Made by a program: the position numbers and the translations under genes. DNA of 64,000 bases, taken from NCBI GenBank assembly GCA_963840925.1, contig CAWJAY010000026.1:62001-126000 (forward strand). Reading direction: 5' to 3'. The notes beneath the pieces are model-generated. The model did not search any database. It was not told where the DNA came from and saw only the letters and a list, made by a program, of their open reading frames with translations. Source of the DNA: DATAOG01 sp963840925. GTDB lineage: Bacteria; Pseudomonadota; Alphaproteobacteria; Geminicoccales; Geminicoccaceae. Position 1 is the stretch's first letter, and each line of letters starts with the position of its first letter. Positions 10,047 through 19,085 of the stretch are shown piece after piece.

Positions 10047-10811
10047 TCAGGCAGCCGCCGCCTGCCCAGCGGTGTAGATGGCAAGGAATTCGTCGGCATC
10101 AAGGCTGGCGCCGCCGACCAGCACGCCGTCGACCGCGGCCACGGCCATGATCTCCTTGGCGTTGCTCGCCTTGACCGAGCCGCCGTAGAGCAGTCCGAGC
10201 TGCTGCCCGCCGGCGACCAGGTCGACCAGCCGCGCGCGCAGATGGGCATGGGTTCGCGCGATGTCGTCCAGGCTCGGCGTCCGCCCGGTGCCGATCGCCC
10301 AGACCGGCTCGTAGGCGACGATCAGATTGGCCGCCGAGGCCGCCTCGGGCAGGCTGCCCTCGAGCTGGCCATCCAGCACCTCGAGCGTGCGGCCGGCCTG
10401 CCACTCGGCCTCGGTCTCGCCGATGCACAAGACCGGGATCAGGCCGGCAGCGTGCGCGGCGGCCGCCTTGGCCCGGACCAGGCGATCGGTCTCGCCGCGA
10501 CCGTGGCGGCGCTCGGAGTGACCGACGATCACCAGCCGGCAGCCGGCATCGGCGAGCATCGCGGCGCTGAGATCGCCGGTATGGGCGCCCTTGGCCTCGC
10601 TCGAGCAGTCCTGGCCGCCGAGCAGGATCGCGCTGCCGGCCAACACCGCCTGGATCGTGGCGAGCAGGGTCGCCGGCGGGCAGATCCCGAGCGTGCCCCT
10701 GGCCAGCGCGGCGTGCTCGCGCGCCCGCAGCGCGCGGACCCGGGCCAGCCCGTCGGCGCGCAGGCCGTTCATCTTCCAGTTGCCGAGCACGATCGGCGTC
10801 CGCAGGGGCAT
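10047..10811 (-). CDS. tpiA: Triosephosphate isomerase
   Basis: A 254-residue TIM barrel interconverting dihydroxyacetone phosphate and glyceraldehyde 3-phosphate. Catalytic residues are visible: Asn/Lys in VLGNWKMNG at the N-terminus, His in VIVGHSERR, and Glu in VAYEPVWAIGTG. The phosphate loop appears as GLLYGGSVKASN and VDGVLVGGASL. It opens the long minus-strand metabolic run (tpiA to lpd) and is divergent from ppiD, with both promoters in the 185 bp between. Confidence 0.97.
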   Translation of the reverse strand: MPLRTPIVLGNWKMNGLRADGLARVRALRAREHAALARGTLGICPPATLLATIQAVLAGSAILLGGQDCSSEAKGAHTGDLSAAMLADAGCRLVIVGHSERRHGRGETDRLVRAKAAAAHAAGLIPVLCIGETEAEWQAGRTLEVLDGQLEGSLPEAASAANLIVAYEPVWAIGTGRTPSLDDIARTHAHLRARLVDLVAGGQQLGLLYGGSVKASNAKEIMAVAAVDGVLVGGASLDADEFLAIYTAGQAAAA

Positions 10812-10906
10812 GGGACCAACACCAGCAAGCGACGCGGCGCCTCTCTAGCACAGCGTCCGCGGCCTTGCCAGCGCCGCACGCGCGGCGGCAGGCGCGAACT
10901 TGGCGG

Positions 10907-10935
10907 TTGCCGGCGTGCCGGCGCCCCCCTACATT
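10907..10935 (+). promoter_or_regulatory. Possible sigma-70-type promoter for ppiD-trpE
   Basis: TTGCCG (10907-10912) and TACATT (10930-10935) are separated by 17 bp, about 60 bp upstream of the ppiD start. The match is weak and the region is very GC-rich, so this is only a candidate. Confidence 0.3.
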
Positions 10936-10996
10936 GGGGCCGCGTTGGTGGGGACCGGCCGGGGCCGGTCGCGACAACCCAAATCCCTGGTCGATC

Positions 10997-12943
10997 ATGC
11001 TCAACGTGCTCCGTCAGAAGGCGGGATCCTGGGTCGTCAAGGTCCTGCTCCTGCTGCTGGTGGTCAGCTTTGCGATCTGGGGCATCGGCGATGTCTTCTT
11101 CCGCGGCTCGGGCAATCCGGCCGTCGCCAAGGTCGGCGGCTCGGAGATCTCGGCGAGCGAGCTGGCCGAAGGCTTCAACCGGTCGCTGAACGATCTGCAG
11201 AGCCGGCTCGGCAGCGAGATCGACCGCCAGCAGGCGATCCGGCTCGGGCTGATGCAGCAGACGCTCCACGATCTGATCGCGCGCCGGCTGGTCGACCTGC
11301 GCGCCCAGGACATGGGCCTCACGGTCGGCGACGACACGCTGCGCCAGATGATCACGACCAATCCGGTGTTTCAGATCGACGGCCGGTTCGATCGCGACCG
11401 GTTCGAGCAGCTGCTGCGCGCGAGCGGGCTGACCGAGCAGGGCTATCTCGCGAGCCTGCGCCAGGACGTCGTGCGCAGCGCGCTGACGGGCAGCCTCGCC
11501 GCTTCGGTCGTCGTGCCCCAGACCCTGGTCGACAGCCTCTACCGGCATCGCAACGAGCAGCGCCGCGGCCGCTACGTCGCGATCAAGGCGGCATCGATCA
11601 CCGACGTGCCGGAGCCGACCGACGAGCAGCTGACGGCCTACCACGCGGAGCACCAGGACCAGTACACGACCCCGCAGCTGCGCAAGCTGACTTTCGTCAC
11701 GCTCCAGCCCGAGGATCTGGTCGAGGAAGTCGAGATCGGCGACGACCAGGTCAAGGCCGAGTACCAGGCCCGGATCGAGCGCTACCGGTCGCCGGAGCGA
11801 CGCACGGTGGCGCAGCTCTTGGCCCAGGATCGGGCGGCGATCGACAAGGCGGCGGAGCAGGTCAGCCGAGGCGACAGCTTCGAGCAGGTCGCAACCGCGC
11901 TCGCGGCCCAGGGCGTCAATGGCGAGCCGCTGGGCGAGGTCACGAAACCCGATCTGCCGCCCGAGCTGGCCGACGCAGTGTTCGGGCTGTCCGAGGGCAC
12001 CGTCAGCGAGCCGGTGCAGAGCCCGTTCGGCTGGCATCTGTTCAAGGTCAACGCGATCACGCCCGAGGCGGTGGTGCCGCTCGAGGTGGTCCGCGCCGAG
12101 CTGGCGAAGGAGCTGTCGCTGACCGAGGCCAAGGACCGGCTGCCGGACGTCGCGACTCGGCTCGATGACGAGCTCGCGGCCGGAAGCAGCCTGGCCGATG
12201 CCGCGGCCGTGGTCGGCCTGGCGCCGAAGTCGCTGCCGCCGGTCGATGCCACCGGCAAGGATGCCGAAGGCAAGCGCCCCCAGGGGCTGCCCGCCTGGCC
12301 CGAGTTCCTCAAGGTTGCGTTCGAGACCCCGCAGGGCGAGCCGAGCCTGCTCGAGGAGACCGAGGCCGGCAGCTACTTCGTGCTCCGGGTCGACGAGGTC
12401 CTGGCGCCCAGGGTTAAGCCGGTCGAGGAGGTGCGGCCGCAGCTGGTCGCGGTCTGGCAGGCCGGGCAGCGCCACGAGCTGGCGCAAAAGCGCGCAGCGG
12501 AGCTGCTCAAGCGGCTGCAGGACGCGGCGACGCTCGACACGCTGGCCGCGTCCGACAACCTCGAGGTGACCCCGATCAAGCTGGTCAAGCGGGATGCGCC
12601 CGGCGACGACCTCGGCATCAACCGGGAGGTCGTGCGCACGCTGTTCGCGACCGCGCCGGGCGAGGTCGCAGATCATGCGATCGAGATTGGCGATGGCTTC
12701 GCCCTGGTCGCGACCGACGAGGTGGTCGCGGCCGATCCGGCCGCTGATCCGGAAGGCGTCAAGCAGCTCCGGGCCGAGCTCGAGACCGGCCTGCGCAACG
12801 ATCTGCTGGTCCAGTTCGAGGCTGCGCTGCGCCGCGATTATCTGGTCGAGCTCGACGGCGCCGCGATCAACCGCCTGATCGACGCCGACGGTCAGCTGCC
12901 GAGCGCTCCCCCACCGAGCCTGCCGGACCCGAACGCGTTCTGA
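10997..12943 (+). CDS. ppiD: Periplasmic folding chaperone / peptidyl-prolyl isomerase PpiD
   Basis: A 648-residue membrane-anchored chaperone. A short cytoplasmic MLNVLRQKAGSW is followed by one membrane span (VVKVLLLLLVVSFAIWGIG), a SurA-like N-domain (AVAKVGGSEISASELAEGFN), a parvulin-like rotamase region (about 265-355, with SPFGWHLFKV) and a C-terminal SurA-like half. The ATG is the one directly before the membrane anchor. It acts on proteins emerging from SecYEG. It lies 7 bp before trpE and is probably co-transcribed with it, a common alphaproteobacterial pairing. Confidence 0.93.
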   Translation: MLNVLRQKAGSWVVKVLLLLLVVSFAIWGIGDVFFRGSGNPAVAKVGGSEISASELAEGFNRSLNDLQSRLGSEIDRQQAIRLGLMQQTLHDLIARRLVDLRAQDMGLTVGDDTLRQMITTNPVFQIDGRFDRDRFEQLLRASGLTEQGYLASLRQDVVRSALTGSLAASVVVPQTLVDSLYRHRNEQRRGRYVAIKAASITDVPEPTDEQLTAYHAEHQDQYTTPQLRKLTFVTLQPEDLVEEVEIGDDQVKAEYQARIERYRSPERRTVAQLLAQDRAAIDKAAEQVSRGDSFEQVATALAAQGVNGEPLGEVTKPDLPPELADAVFGLSEGTVSEPVQSPFGWHLFKVNAITPEAVVPLEVVRAELAKELSLTEAKDRLPDVATRLDDELAAGSSLADAAAVVGLAPKSLPPVDATGKDAEGKRPQGLPAWPEFLKVAFETPQGEPSLLEETEAGSYFVLRVDEVLAPRVKPVEEVRPQLVAVWQAGQRHELAQKRAAELLKRLQDAATLDTLAASDNLEVTPIKLVKRDAPGDDLGINREVVRTLFATAPGEVADHAIEIGDGFALVATDEVVAADPAADPEGVKQLRAELETGLRNDLLVQFEAALRRDYLVELDGAAINRLIDADGQLPSAPPPSLPDPNAF

Positions 12944-12950
12944 GCTCCAG

Positions 12951-14456
12951 ATGCCACCCCGCCCCGATCCGGCCGAGTTCGCCGCCCGCTACGACGCCGG
13001 TCAGCCGCAGGTGGTCTGGACCTCATTGGTCGCCGATCTCGAGACGCCGGTCTCGGCGATGCTCAAGCTGGCCGAGGGCCGGCCCTACAGCTTCCTGTTC
13101 GAATCGGTCGAGGGCGGCGCGGTGCGCGGGCGCTACTCGGCGATCGGCCTCAAGCCCGACCTGATCTGGCGCTGCTTCGACGACCGCGCCGAGATCAACC
13201 GCGCCGCCCGCCATGATCCGTCCGCGTTCGAGCCGCTGCCGGGCGGCGCGCTGGCCGAGCTTCGCCGGCTGATCGGCCAGTCGCGGATCGCGCTGCCCGA
13301 AACGCTGCCGCCGATGGCGGCCGGGCTGTTCGGCTTCATGGGCTACGACCTGGTCCGCCGGATGGAGCGGCTGCCGGCGGCCAATCCCGACCGGCTCGGC
13401 ATCCCCGATGCGTTGTTCGTCCGGCCGACCGTGATGGCGATCTTCGACAACATCGAGGATCGGGTCGTGATCGTGACCCCGGTCTGGCCGGGCCTCGAGC
13501 TAGGCGCCCGGGCCGCTTACGATCTCGCCCGCGAGCGGCTGGCCGACGTGGTCGCCGACTTCGACCGCGGGCTGCCGCACCGCGGCGACTGGCGCGGTGC
13601 CAGCGCGCTGCCCGAGCCGACCTCGAACGTCACCCGCGAGCGCTATCACGCGATGGTCGAGCAGGCCAAGGAGTACATCCGCGCCGGCGACATCTTCCAG
13701 GTCGTGCCCTCGCAACGCTTCACGCTGCCGTTCGACCTGCCGCCGTTCGCGCTCTATCGCGCGCTCCGCCGCCTCAATCCCTCGCCGTTCCTGTTCTTTC
13801 TCGACTTCGCCGATTTCGCGCTGGTCGGCTCGAGCCCGGAGATCCTGGTCCGGCTGCGCGACGGCACCGTCGTGATCCGGCCGCTGGCCGGCACGCGCAA
13901 GCGCGGCGCGACCCGCGACGAGGACGCCGCGCTGGCCGCCGACATGCTGGGCGATCCGAAGGAGTTGGCTGAGCATCTGATGCTGCTCGACCTGGGGCGC
14001 AACGACGTCGGCCGGGTCGCCGAGATCGGCAGCGTGCACGTGACCGAGAAGATGGTCGTCGAGTACTACAGCCACGTAATGCACATCGTATCCAACGTCG
14101 AGGGTCGGATCCGGCCGGGCCAGGACGCGCTCGACGCGCTGATCGGTGGGTTTCCGGCCGGCACCGTGAGCGGCGCGCCCAAGGTCCGGGCGATGGAAAT
14201 CATCGACGAGCTGGAGCCGGAGCGGCGCAGCTTCTACGCCGGCGCGGTCGGCTACTTCAGCGCCGACGGCAACATGGACACCTGCATCACGCTGCGCACC
14301 GCGCTGCTCAAGGACGGCAAGATGTACGTCCAAGCCGGCGGCGGCGTGGTCGCCGACAGCGATCCGGAGGCCGAGTACCAGGAGAGCTGCAACAAGGCGC
14401 GCGCGCTGATCCGGGCCGCCGAAGAGGCGGTGAGCTTCGCGCGCTCCAGCCAGTAG
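12951..14456 (+). CDS. trpE: Anthranilate synthase component I
   Basis: A 501-residue chorismate-using enzyme that with TrpG makes anthranilate. The feedback-binding segment FLFESVEGG lies near residue 50. The catalytic domain has GDIFQVVPSQRF, LVGSSPEILVR, IRPLAGTRKRG, HLMLLDLGRNDVGRV and FPAGTVSGAPKVRAME. It is stand-alone and not fused to trpG, unlike the Rhizobium trpEG fusion. The partner trpG is 1.7 kb away, beyond an opposing deacetylase gene. Confidence 0.97.
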   Translation: MPPRPDPAEFAARYDAGQPQVVWTSLVADLETPVSAMLKLAEGRPYSFLFESVEGGAVRGRYSAIGLKPDLIWRCFDDRAEINRAARHDPSAFEPLPGGALAELRRLIGQSRIALPETLPPMAAGLFGFMGYDLVRRMERLPAANPDRLGIPDALFVRPTVMAIFDNIEDRVVIVTPVWPGLELGARAAYDLARERLADVVADFDRGLPHRGDWRGASALPEPTSNVTRERYHAMVEQAKEYIRAGDIFQVVPSQRFTLPFDLPPFALYRALRRLNPSPFLFFLDFADFALVGSSPEILVRLRDGTVVIRPLAGTRKRGATRDEDAALAADMLGDPKELAEHLMLLDLGRNDVGRVAEIGSVHVTEKMVVEYYSHVMHIVSNVEGRIRPGQDALDALIGGFPAGTVSGAPKVRAMEIIDELEPERRSFYAGAVGYFSADGNMDTCITLRTALLKDGKMYVQAGGGVVADSDPEAEYQESCNKARALIRAAEEAVSFARSSQ

Positions 14457-14482
14457 GCGCGCGACGCCGGGGGCGACGCGCC
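14456..14482. terminator. Possible terminator between convergent trpE and deacetylase genes
   Basis: An imperfect inverted repeat with GGCGCG/CGCGCC arms starts at the trpE stop and is followed by CTTCTT. The stem is interrupted and the T tract is poor, but the two genes converge here, so some termination signal is expected. Confidence 0.3.
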
Positions 14483-14490
14483 TGCCCTTC

Positions 14491-15822
14491 TTAGTGGAGC
14501 GTGTTCTGGGCGGAAACGTAGCGGCCGCAGGTGCTGGCCGCGATCAACAGCCCGTGCGCGCAGCTCTGGCGGGCCACGATCGTGCTGATCGGCACCAACG
14601 CGAAGCCCCGCTCCTCGAGGGTCGGCAGCCAGCCGCGGAGCGCCTCGATGGTCAGATCGTGGGGGTGGCCGATCGCAACCGCGACGCCGCGGCGGCGCGC
14701 GATCCGTTCGGTCGCGGCAAGCTGGCGGCGGATCGCCTCGAGGCTCGCCTCGTTGTCGAGGAAGATGTCGCGCTCGGCGTGCGGCACGCCCAGGCGCTGC
14801 GCTGCGGCGGCGGCGACCGACTTCGAGGTCGTGCGCGAGTCGACGAACAGCAGCCCGTGCGCCTTCAGCTCGTGCATGACCTCGTCCATCTTGCCCGGCT
14901 CGGTGGTCAAGAGCGAGCCCATGTGATTGTTGATGCCGACGAAGCCGCGGAAGCTGCGCAGCTGGGTGCGCAAGCGCGAGAGGAACTCGCTTGGCGACAG
15001 CGACCCGAGCAGGGCGTTGGGTCCGGGCCAGTCGGCGCCGATCGGCTGCATCGGGATGTGCAGCATCAGCTCGTGGCCGGCCGCCCGCGCCGCCTGGGCC
15101 TGCTGCTCGAGGCCGCCGGCATAGGGCAGGAACGAGAGCGTCAGCGGCGCCTGGAGCGTGTTCAGCCGCGCCGTGTTGACCCGGTTCAAGCCGAGGTCGT
15201 CGATCACGATCGCGATCTCGGGCCGGTCGTCGATCACGGGCGGCATGACCGCGTTGCGCAGCCAGGTCGGCGTGCTGGCGACCTGCTGAGCGGGCGCCTC
15301 GCGCGGCGACAGCTGGGCCACGGTCGGGTTGGCGATCGCGTTCCGGCGCGCCGACGCGGTCGCGCTGACCGTGCCCGGCGCGCCAGGGTCCCGGCCGCCG
15401 AGCGCGAGCTCGGCAGCCCGGATCGGGCCGGGTGCGCCATCGGGCACCCCGATCGCCGGCATGGTCGTGGCGATCTTAGCCAGCCGGGCGCTCGCGATCC
15501 GGCCGGGCTCGGCGTCCGAGACACCTTCGAGCTCGCCCTTGGCGGACACCGCCTTGCTCGCCTCGGTCACCAGCAAGAGCCCGTCCCGGACCGCCTCCTC
15601 CTGACCCGCGAAGCCCTGGGCGGTGATCTGCAGGCTGCGTTCCCAAAGCCCGTGATGATCGATGCCGGCGCTCTGCGGCGGCGGCCACAGCAGCCAGAGT
15701 CCGATGCTCACGGCGAACAGGCCGAGCGCCCCTTGCGTCGCATTGAAGCGATGCTCGATCAACGACCGGCGCAGCTTGTTCGACCAGCTCCGCCGGCGGC
15801 TACGGCGACGACGCGTGATCAT
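14491..15822 (-). CDS. Divergent polysaccharide deacetylase family protein
   Basis: A 443-residue protein with a basic cytoplasmic N-terminus (RRRRSRRRSW), one membrane anchor near residue 35-50 (GALGLFAVSIGLWLLWPPPQ), a low-complexity linker, and a C-terminal NodB-like barrel from about 200. The barrel has IAIVIDDLGLN, LSFLPYA, ELMLHIPMQP, GINNHMGS and VAVAIGHPHDLTIEAL, the signature of the YibQ/DUF610-type divergent deacetylases. The role is probably periplasmic and envelope-related. The substrate is unknown. It is convergent with trpE and often neighbours murein-hydrolase genes elsewhere, but not here. Confidence 0.88.
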   Translation of the reverse strand: MITRRRRSRRRSWSNKLRRSLIEHRFNATQGALGLFAVSIGLWLLWPPPQSAGIDHHGLWERSLQITAQGFAGQEEAVRDGLLLVTEASKAVSAKGELEGVSDAEPGRIASARLAKIATTMPAIGVPDGAPGPIRAAELALGGRDPGAPGTVSATASARRNAIANPTVAQLSPREAPAQQVASTPTWLRNAVMPPVIDDRPEIAIVIDDLGLNRVNTARLNTLQAPLTLSFLPYAGGLEQQAQAARAAGHELMLHIPMQPIGADWPGPNALLGSLSPSEFLSRLRTQLRSFRGFVGINNHMGSLLTTEPGKMDEVMHELKAHGLLFVDSRTTSKSVAAAAAQRLGVPHAERDIFLDNEASLEAIRRQLAATERIARRRGVAVAIGHPHDLTIEALRGWLPTLEERGFALVPISTIVARQSCAHGLLIAASTCGRYVSAQNTLH

Positions 15823-15989
15823 CGAAAAGGCGCTTCCTTGTCCACGACCGGCCGATCGCTACCGGTCGATATGGGGGACTATAGCAGACAACTGCAAGAG
15901 TTACACCAGCCCTATTGATGTCGACGCCGCCTGCAATCGGGAGTACCGATCTGGACGGCTGACGAGCGTCATGCGAGGGGCAGGCCCGG

Positions 15990-16013
15990 ATGATAACGGC
16001 AACGAAGTGGTAA
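15990..16013 (+). other. Candidate trp leader peptide (MITATKW)
   Basis: A tiny open frame reads Met-Ile-Thr-Ala-Thr-Lys-Trp-stop, with a purine-rich GAGGGG about 12 nt upstream. It sits 180 bp before trpG and is followed by two hairpins, the second with a U-rich tail. That is the layout of a transcription attenuator, but there is only one tryptophan codon. It may be chance. Confidence 0.25.
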
Positions 16014-16020
16014 CGTTGCC
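15998..16020. promoter_or_regulatory. Perfect 7-bp inverted repeat, possible operator
   Basis: GGCAACG and CGTTGCC flank a 9-nt spacer, in a locally AT-richer stretch between the divergent deacetylase and trpG genes. It could be an operator or the early stem of a trp leader. It overlaps the candidate leader peptide. Confidence 0.35.
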
Positions 16021-16064
16021 TGGAATTCACATATGCGTATCTAGGTGCACGTGGGCGGGCGGCC

Positions 16065-16096
16065 GACCGGGCGCCAGCGCCGGACTGCGCCCGGTC
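16065..16096 (+). promoter_or_regulatory. trpG leader: Strong RNA hairpin in the trpG leader
   Basis: GACCGGGCGC pairs perfectly with GCGCCCGGTC (10 bp) around a 12-nt loop. It lies about 100 bp upstream of the trpG start, between the candidate leader peptide and the terminator-like hairpin. Confidence 0.5.
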
Positions 16097-16102
16097 CCGC
16101 GC

Positions 16103-16130
16103 GCGCCGGCGGCAGCGGCGCTTTCTGCTT
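16103..16130 (+). terminator. Terminator-like hairpin upstream of trpG
   Basis: GCGCCG pairs with CGGCGC around a 7-nt loop and is immediately followed by TTTCTGCTT. Position and form suit an attenuator terminator ahead of trpGDC. The stem is short and the T run broken, so confidence is modest. Confidence 0.35.
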
Positions 16131-16194
16131 GACGTCGCCGATCGGGCCGGGCTTTGCTGGCCGGCGCGCAATCCTGCGCTCGAATGCCCGGCCG

Positions 16195-16782
16195 ATGACG
16201 CTCCTGCTGCTCGATAACTACGACAGCTTCACCTACAACTTGTACCATTACTTGGGCGAGTTGGGTGCCAAGGTCACGGTGCGACGCAACGACACGCTGA
16301 GCGTCCCCGAGGCGCTGGCGCTGCGGCCAGCCGCAATCGTGCTCTCGCCCGGGCCCTGCGACCCCGACCGGGCGGGCATCTCGCTCGAGCTGGTCCGGGC
16401 CGCGGCCGAGCTCTGCCCGATCCTCGGCGTCTGCCTCGGCCACCAGGCGATCGCGCAGGCGTTCGGCGGCCGGATCGTGCGCGCGCCGGCGATCATGCAC
16501 GGCAAGCTCAGCCCGATCGAACACGCGGGCGATGGCCTGTTTCAGGGCCTGCCCTCGCCGTTCATGGCGACCCGCTACCACTCGCTGGTCGCCGAGCCCG
16601 CGAGCCTGCCGGCCTGCTTGACGGTGACCGCGCGCACCGCCGAGGGCGTGATCATGGGCCTCGCCCATCGGACGCTGCCGGTCTATGGCGTCCAGTTCCA
16701 CCCGGAGAGCATCGAGACCGAGCACGGCCACCGGCTGTTGCGCAACTTTTTGGCCACGGTCGCGGTCGAGGTCGCGGCGTGA
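16195..16782 (+). CDS. trpG: Anthranilate synthase component II (glutamine amidotransferase)
   Basis: A 195-residue class I amidotransferase that supplies ammonia to TrpE. It starts MTLLLLDNYDSFTYNL, with the oxyanion segment VLSPGPCDPD, the nucleophile in GVCLGHQAI near residue 80, and the His/Glu pair in VQFHPESIETEHG. No strong ribosome site precedes the ATG. The end overlaps the GTG of trpD by 4 bp. A paralogous role in aminodeoxychorismate synthesis (PabA) is possible for this family. Confidence 0.95.
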   Translation: MTLLLLDNYDSFTYNLYHYLGELGAKVTVRRNDTLSVPEALALRPAAIVLSPGPCDPDRAGISLELVRAAAELCPILGVCLGHQAIAQAFGGRIVRAPAIMHGKLSPIEHAGDGLFQGLPSPFMATRYHSLVAEPASLPACLTVTARTAEGVIMGLAHRTLPVYGVQFHPESIETEHGHRLLRNFLATVAVEVAA

Positions 16783-17819
16783 GCACCGCCCCGGACCGGA
16801 TGAAGGCGCTCTTGGGGCTGGTCGCCGCCGGGAAGCGGCTGCCGCTCGAGCAGGCCCGCGAGGCGTTCGAGATCATGATGGCGGGCGATGCCACCCCGGC
16901 CCAGGTCGCCGGCTTCCTGATGGCGCTGCGGGTGCGCGGCGAGACCGTCGACGAGCTGACCGGCGGCGCCCAGGTGCTGCGCGAGCGGATGGTCAAGGTC
17001 AGCGCGCCGGACCAGGCGCTCGATACCTGCGGCACCGGCGGCGACGCGTCCGGGACCTTCAACGTCTCGACCGCGGCGGCGCTGGTGGTCGCGGCCTGCG
17101 GCGTGCCGGTCGCCAAGCACGGCAACCGCGCGCTGTCGTCCAAGGCGGGCTCGGCCGACATCCTGGCAGCGCTCGGGGTCAACATCGACGCCGAGCCGAC
17201 CCGGGTCGAGCGCTCGATCCGCGAGGCCGGCATCGGCTTCATGATGGCGCCCCGCCACCATGGCGCGATGCGCCACGTCGCCGGTACCCGGGTCGAGCTC
17301 GGCACCCGGACGATCTTCAACCTGCTGGGCCCGCTCGCCAACCCGGCGGGTGCCAAGCGCCAGTTGCTGGGCGTGTTCGCCGGCGACTGGATCGAGCCGC
17401 TCGCCCGGGTGCTGGGTCAGCTCGGCTCCGAGCGCGCCTGGGTCGTGCACGGCTCCGACGGACTGGATGAGCTGACCACGACCGGGCCCTCTCAGGTCGC
17501 CGAGCTGCGCGCCGGCCAGGTGCGCACCTTCGAGGTCACCCCGGAGCAGGCCGGCCTGCCGCGGGCGCGGCTCGAGGACCTGCGCGGCGCCGATGCCGAG
17601 ACCAATGCCGCGGCGTTGCGCGCGCTGCTCGACGGCGTGCGCGGGCCCTATCGCGACATCGTGCTGCTGAACAGTGCCGCCGCGCTCGTGGTCGCCGAGC
17701 GCGCCGAGGATCTGCGCAGCGGCGTGGCGCGGGCGGTTGACGCGATCGACCGCGGCGCCGCCAAGGCGACCCTGGCAAAGCTGGTCGCGATCTCGGCCGA
17801 GGCGCCGCCCGATGGCTGA
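16779..17819 (+). CDS. trpD: Anthranilate phosphoribosyltransferase
   Basis: A 346-residue enzyme joining anthranilate to PRPP. Conserved elements are DTCGTGGDASGTFNVSTAAA (PRPP loop), VAKHGNRALSSKAGSADIL, FMMAPRHHGAMRHV and RTIFNLLGPLANPA. The GTG start overlaps the trpG stop. The trpC start lies 8 bp inside its 3' end, so trpG-trpD-trpC are translationally coupled. Confidence 0.97.
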   Translation: MSTAPDRMKALLGLVAAGKRLPLEQAREAFEIMMAGDATPAQVAGFLMALRVRGETVDELTGGAQVLRERMVKVSAPDQALDTCGTGGDASGTFNVSTAAALVVAACGVPVAKHGNRALSSKAGSADILAALGVNIDAEPTRVERSIREAGIGFMMAPRHHGAMRHVAGTRVELGTRTIFNLLGPLANPAGAKRQLLGVFAGDWIEPLARVLGQLGSERAWVVHGSDGLDELTTTGPSQVAELRAGQVRTFEVTPEQAGLPRARLEDLRGADAETNAAALRALLDGVRGPYRDIVLLNSAAALVVAERAEDLRSGVARAVDAIDRGAAKATLAKLVAISAEAPPDG

Positions 17820-18612
17820 CGTGCTGGCCGAAATCTGTGCCCGGCGGCGCCAGGCGGTCGCGCGCCAGCAGGCGCTGGTCCCGCTCCGGAGCCTCGAGCA
17901 GAGGCTGGCCGAGCGCCCGCCGCGCGGCTTTGCCGCAGCGCTCGAGGCCAAGCTCGGCCAAGGCCAGTTCGGGCTGATCGCCGAGATCAAGAAGGCGTCC
18001 CCCAGCCGAGGCCTGATCCGGCCGGACTTCGATCCGCCAGCGCTCGCCAAGGCCTATGCCGCGGGCGGCGCTGCTTGCCTCTCGGTCCTGACCGAGACCG
18101 AGCATTTCCAGGGCGCCGCCCGGGATCTCGAGGTCGCGCGCGCGGCCGTGGACCTGCCATGCCTGCGCAAGGACTTCATCCTCGAGCCCTATCAGGTGGT
18201 CGAGACGCGGGCGCTCGGCGCCGACTGCATGCTGCTGATCATGGCCGCGGTCCCGGACCCCGAGGCGCGCGAGCTGTCGGAGCTGGCCAACGAGTTGGGC
18301 ATGGACGTGCTGGTCGAGGTCCACGACGCGCCCGAGCTCGAGCGCGCGCTGCGGCTGGATTCCCGGCTGATCGGGATCAACAATCGCGATCTGAAGACGT
18401 TGCGGGTCGATCTGGAGACGACCGAGCAGCTCGCGCCGCGCGTGCCGGCGGACCGCCTGCTGGTCTGCGAGAGCGGCCTTGCCACGCACCGTGATCTCGA
18501 GCGGATCGCGGCCGTCGGCGTGCGCTGCTTCCTGGTTGGCGAAGCGCTGATGCGCGCGGCCGACGTCCGGCGCGCCACCGCGGCGCTGCTCGGCCAGACG
18601 GTGGCGGCGTGA
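17812..18612 (+). CDS. trpC: Indole-3-glycerol phosphate synthase
   Basis: A 266-residue TIM barrel. The active-site segments are IAEIKKASPSRGLIR, LSVLTETEHFQG, CLRKDFILEPYQV, IGINNRDLKTL and LVCESGL. It catalyses ring closure to indole glycerol phosphate. Overlaps at both ends (8 bp with trpD, 4 bp with moaC) place it in a continuous operon that goes on into molybdenum cofactor genes. Confidence 0.97.
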   Translation: MADVLAEICARRRQAVARQQALVPLRSLEQRLAERPPRGFAAALEAKLGQGQFGLIAEIKKASPSRGLIRPDFDPPALAKAYAAGGAACLSVLTETEHFQGAARDLEVARAAVDLPCLRKDFILEPYQVVETRALGADCMLLIMAAVPDPEARELSELANELGMDVLVEVHDAPELERALRLDSRLIGINNRDLKTLRVDLETTEQLAPRVPADRLLVCESGLATHRDLERIAAVGVRCFLVGEALMRAADVRRATAALLGQTVAA

Positions 18613-19085
18613 GCGAGCTCAGCCATTTCGATGCCGCCGGCAACGCGGTCATGGTCGACGTCACGGCCAAGCCCGCGAGCGCGCGGGTTGCGGTCGCGTC
18701 GGTGCGCGTGCTGATGCAGCCGGCGACGCTCGCGCTGATCGAGGGCCGCGGCCTCAAGAAGGGTGACGTGCTCGCGGTCGCGCAGCTCGCCGGCATCATG
18801 GGCGCCAAACGGACCCCCGACCTGATCCCGCTCTGCCACCCGCTGGCGCTGTCCTCGGTTCAGGTCGAGCTCGCCTGCCGGGCCGAGCCGCCTTCGGTCG
18901 AGATCACGGCGACCTGCCGGGTCAACGGCCCGACCGGCGTCGAGATGGAGGCGCTGTGCGCGGCGAGCACGGCGGCGCTCACGGTCTACGACATGTGCAA
19001 GGCAGTCGATCGCGGCATGCGCATCACCGACCTCCGGCTGCGCCACAAGGCGGGCGGGCGTTCCGGGCCGTTCACGGCCGAGTGA
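18609..19085 (+). CDS. moaC: Cyclic pyranopterin monophosphate synthase
   Basis: A 158-residue enzyme for the second half of the first step of molybdopterin synthesis. The signature runs through MVDVTAKPASARVAVA, GIMGAKRTPDLIPLCHPL, NGPTGVEMEALCAAS and MCKAVDRGMRI. It has a GTG start overlapping trpC and a stop overlapping moeA (TGATG). Molybdenum cofactor is needed by the CO-dehydrogenase-like enzyme later in the window. Confidence 0.96.
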   Translation: MSELSHFDAAGNAVMVDVTAKPASARVAVASVRVLMQPATLALIEGRGLKKGDVLAVAQLAGIMGAKRTPDLIPLCHPLALSSVQVELACRAEPPSVEITATCRVNGPTGVEMEALCAASTAALTVYDMCKAVDRGMRITDLRLRHKAGGRSGPFTAE

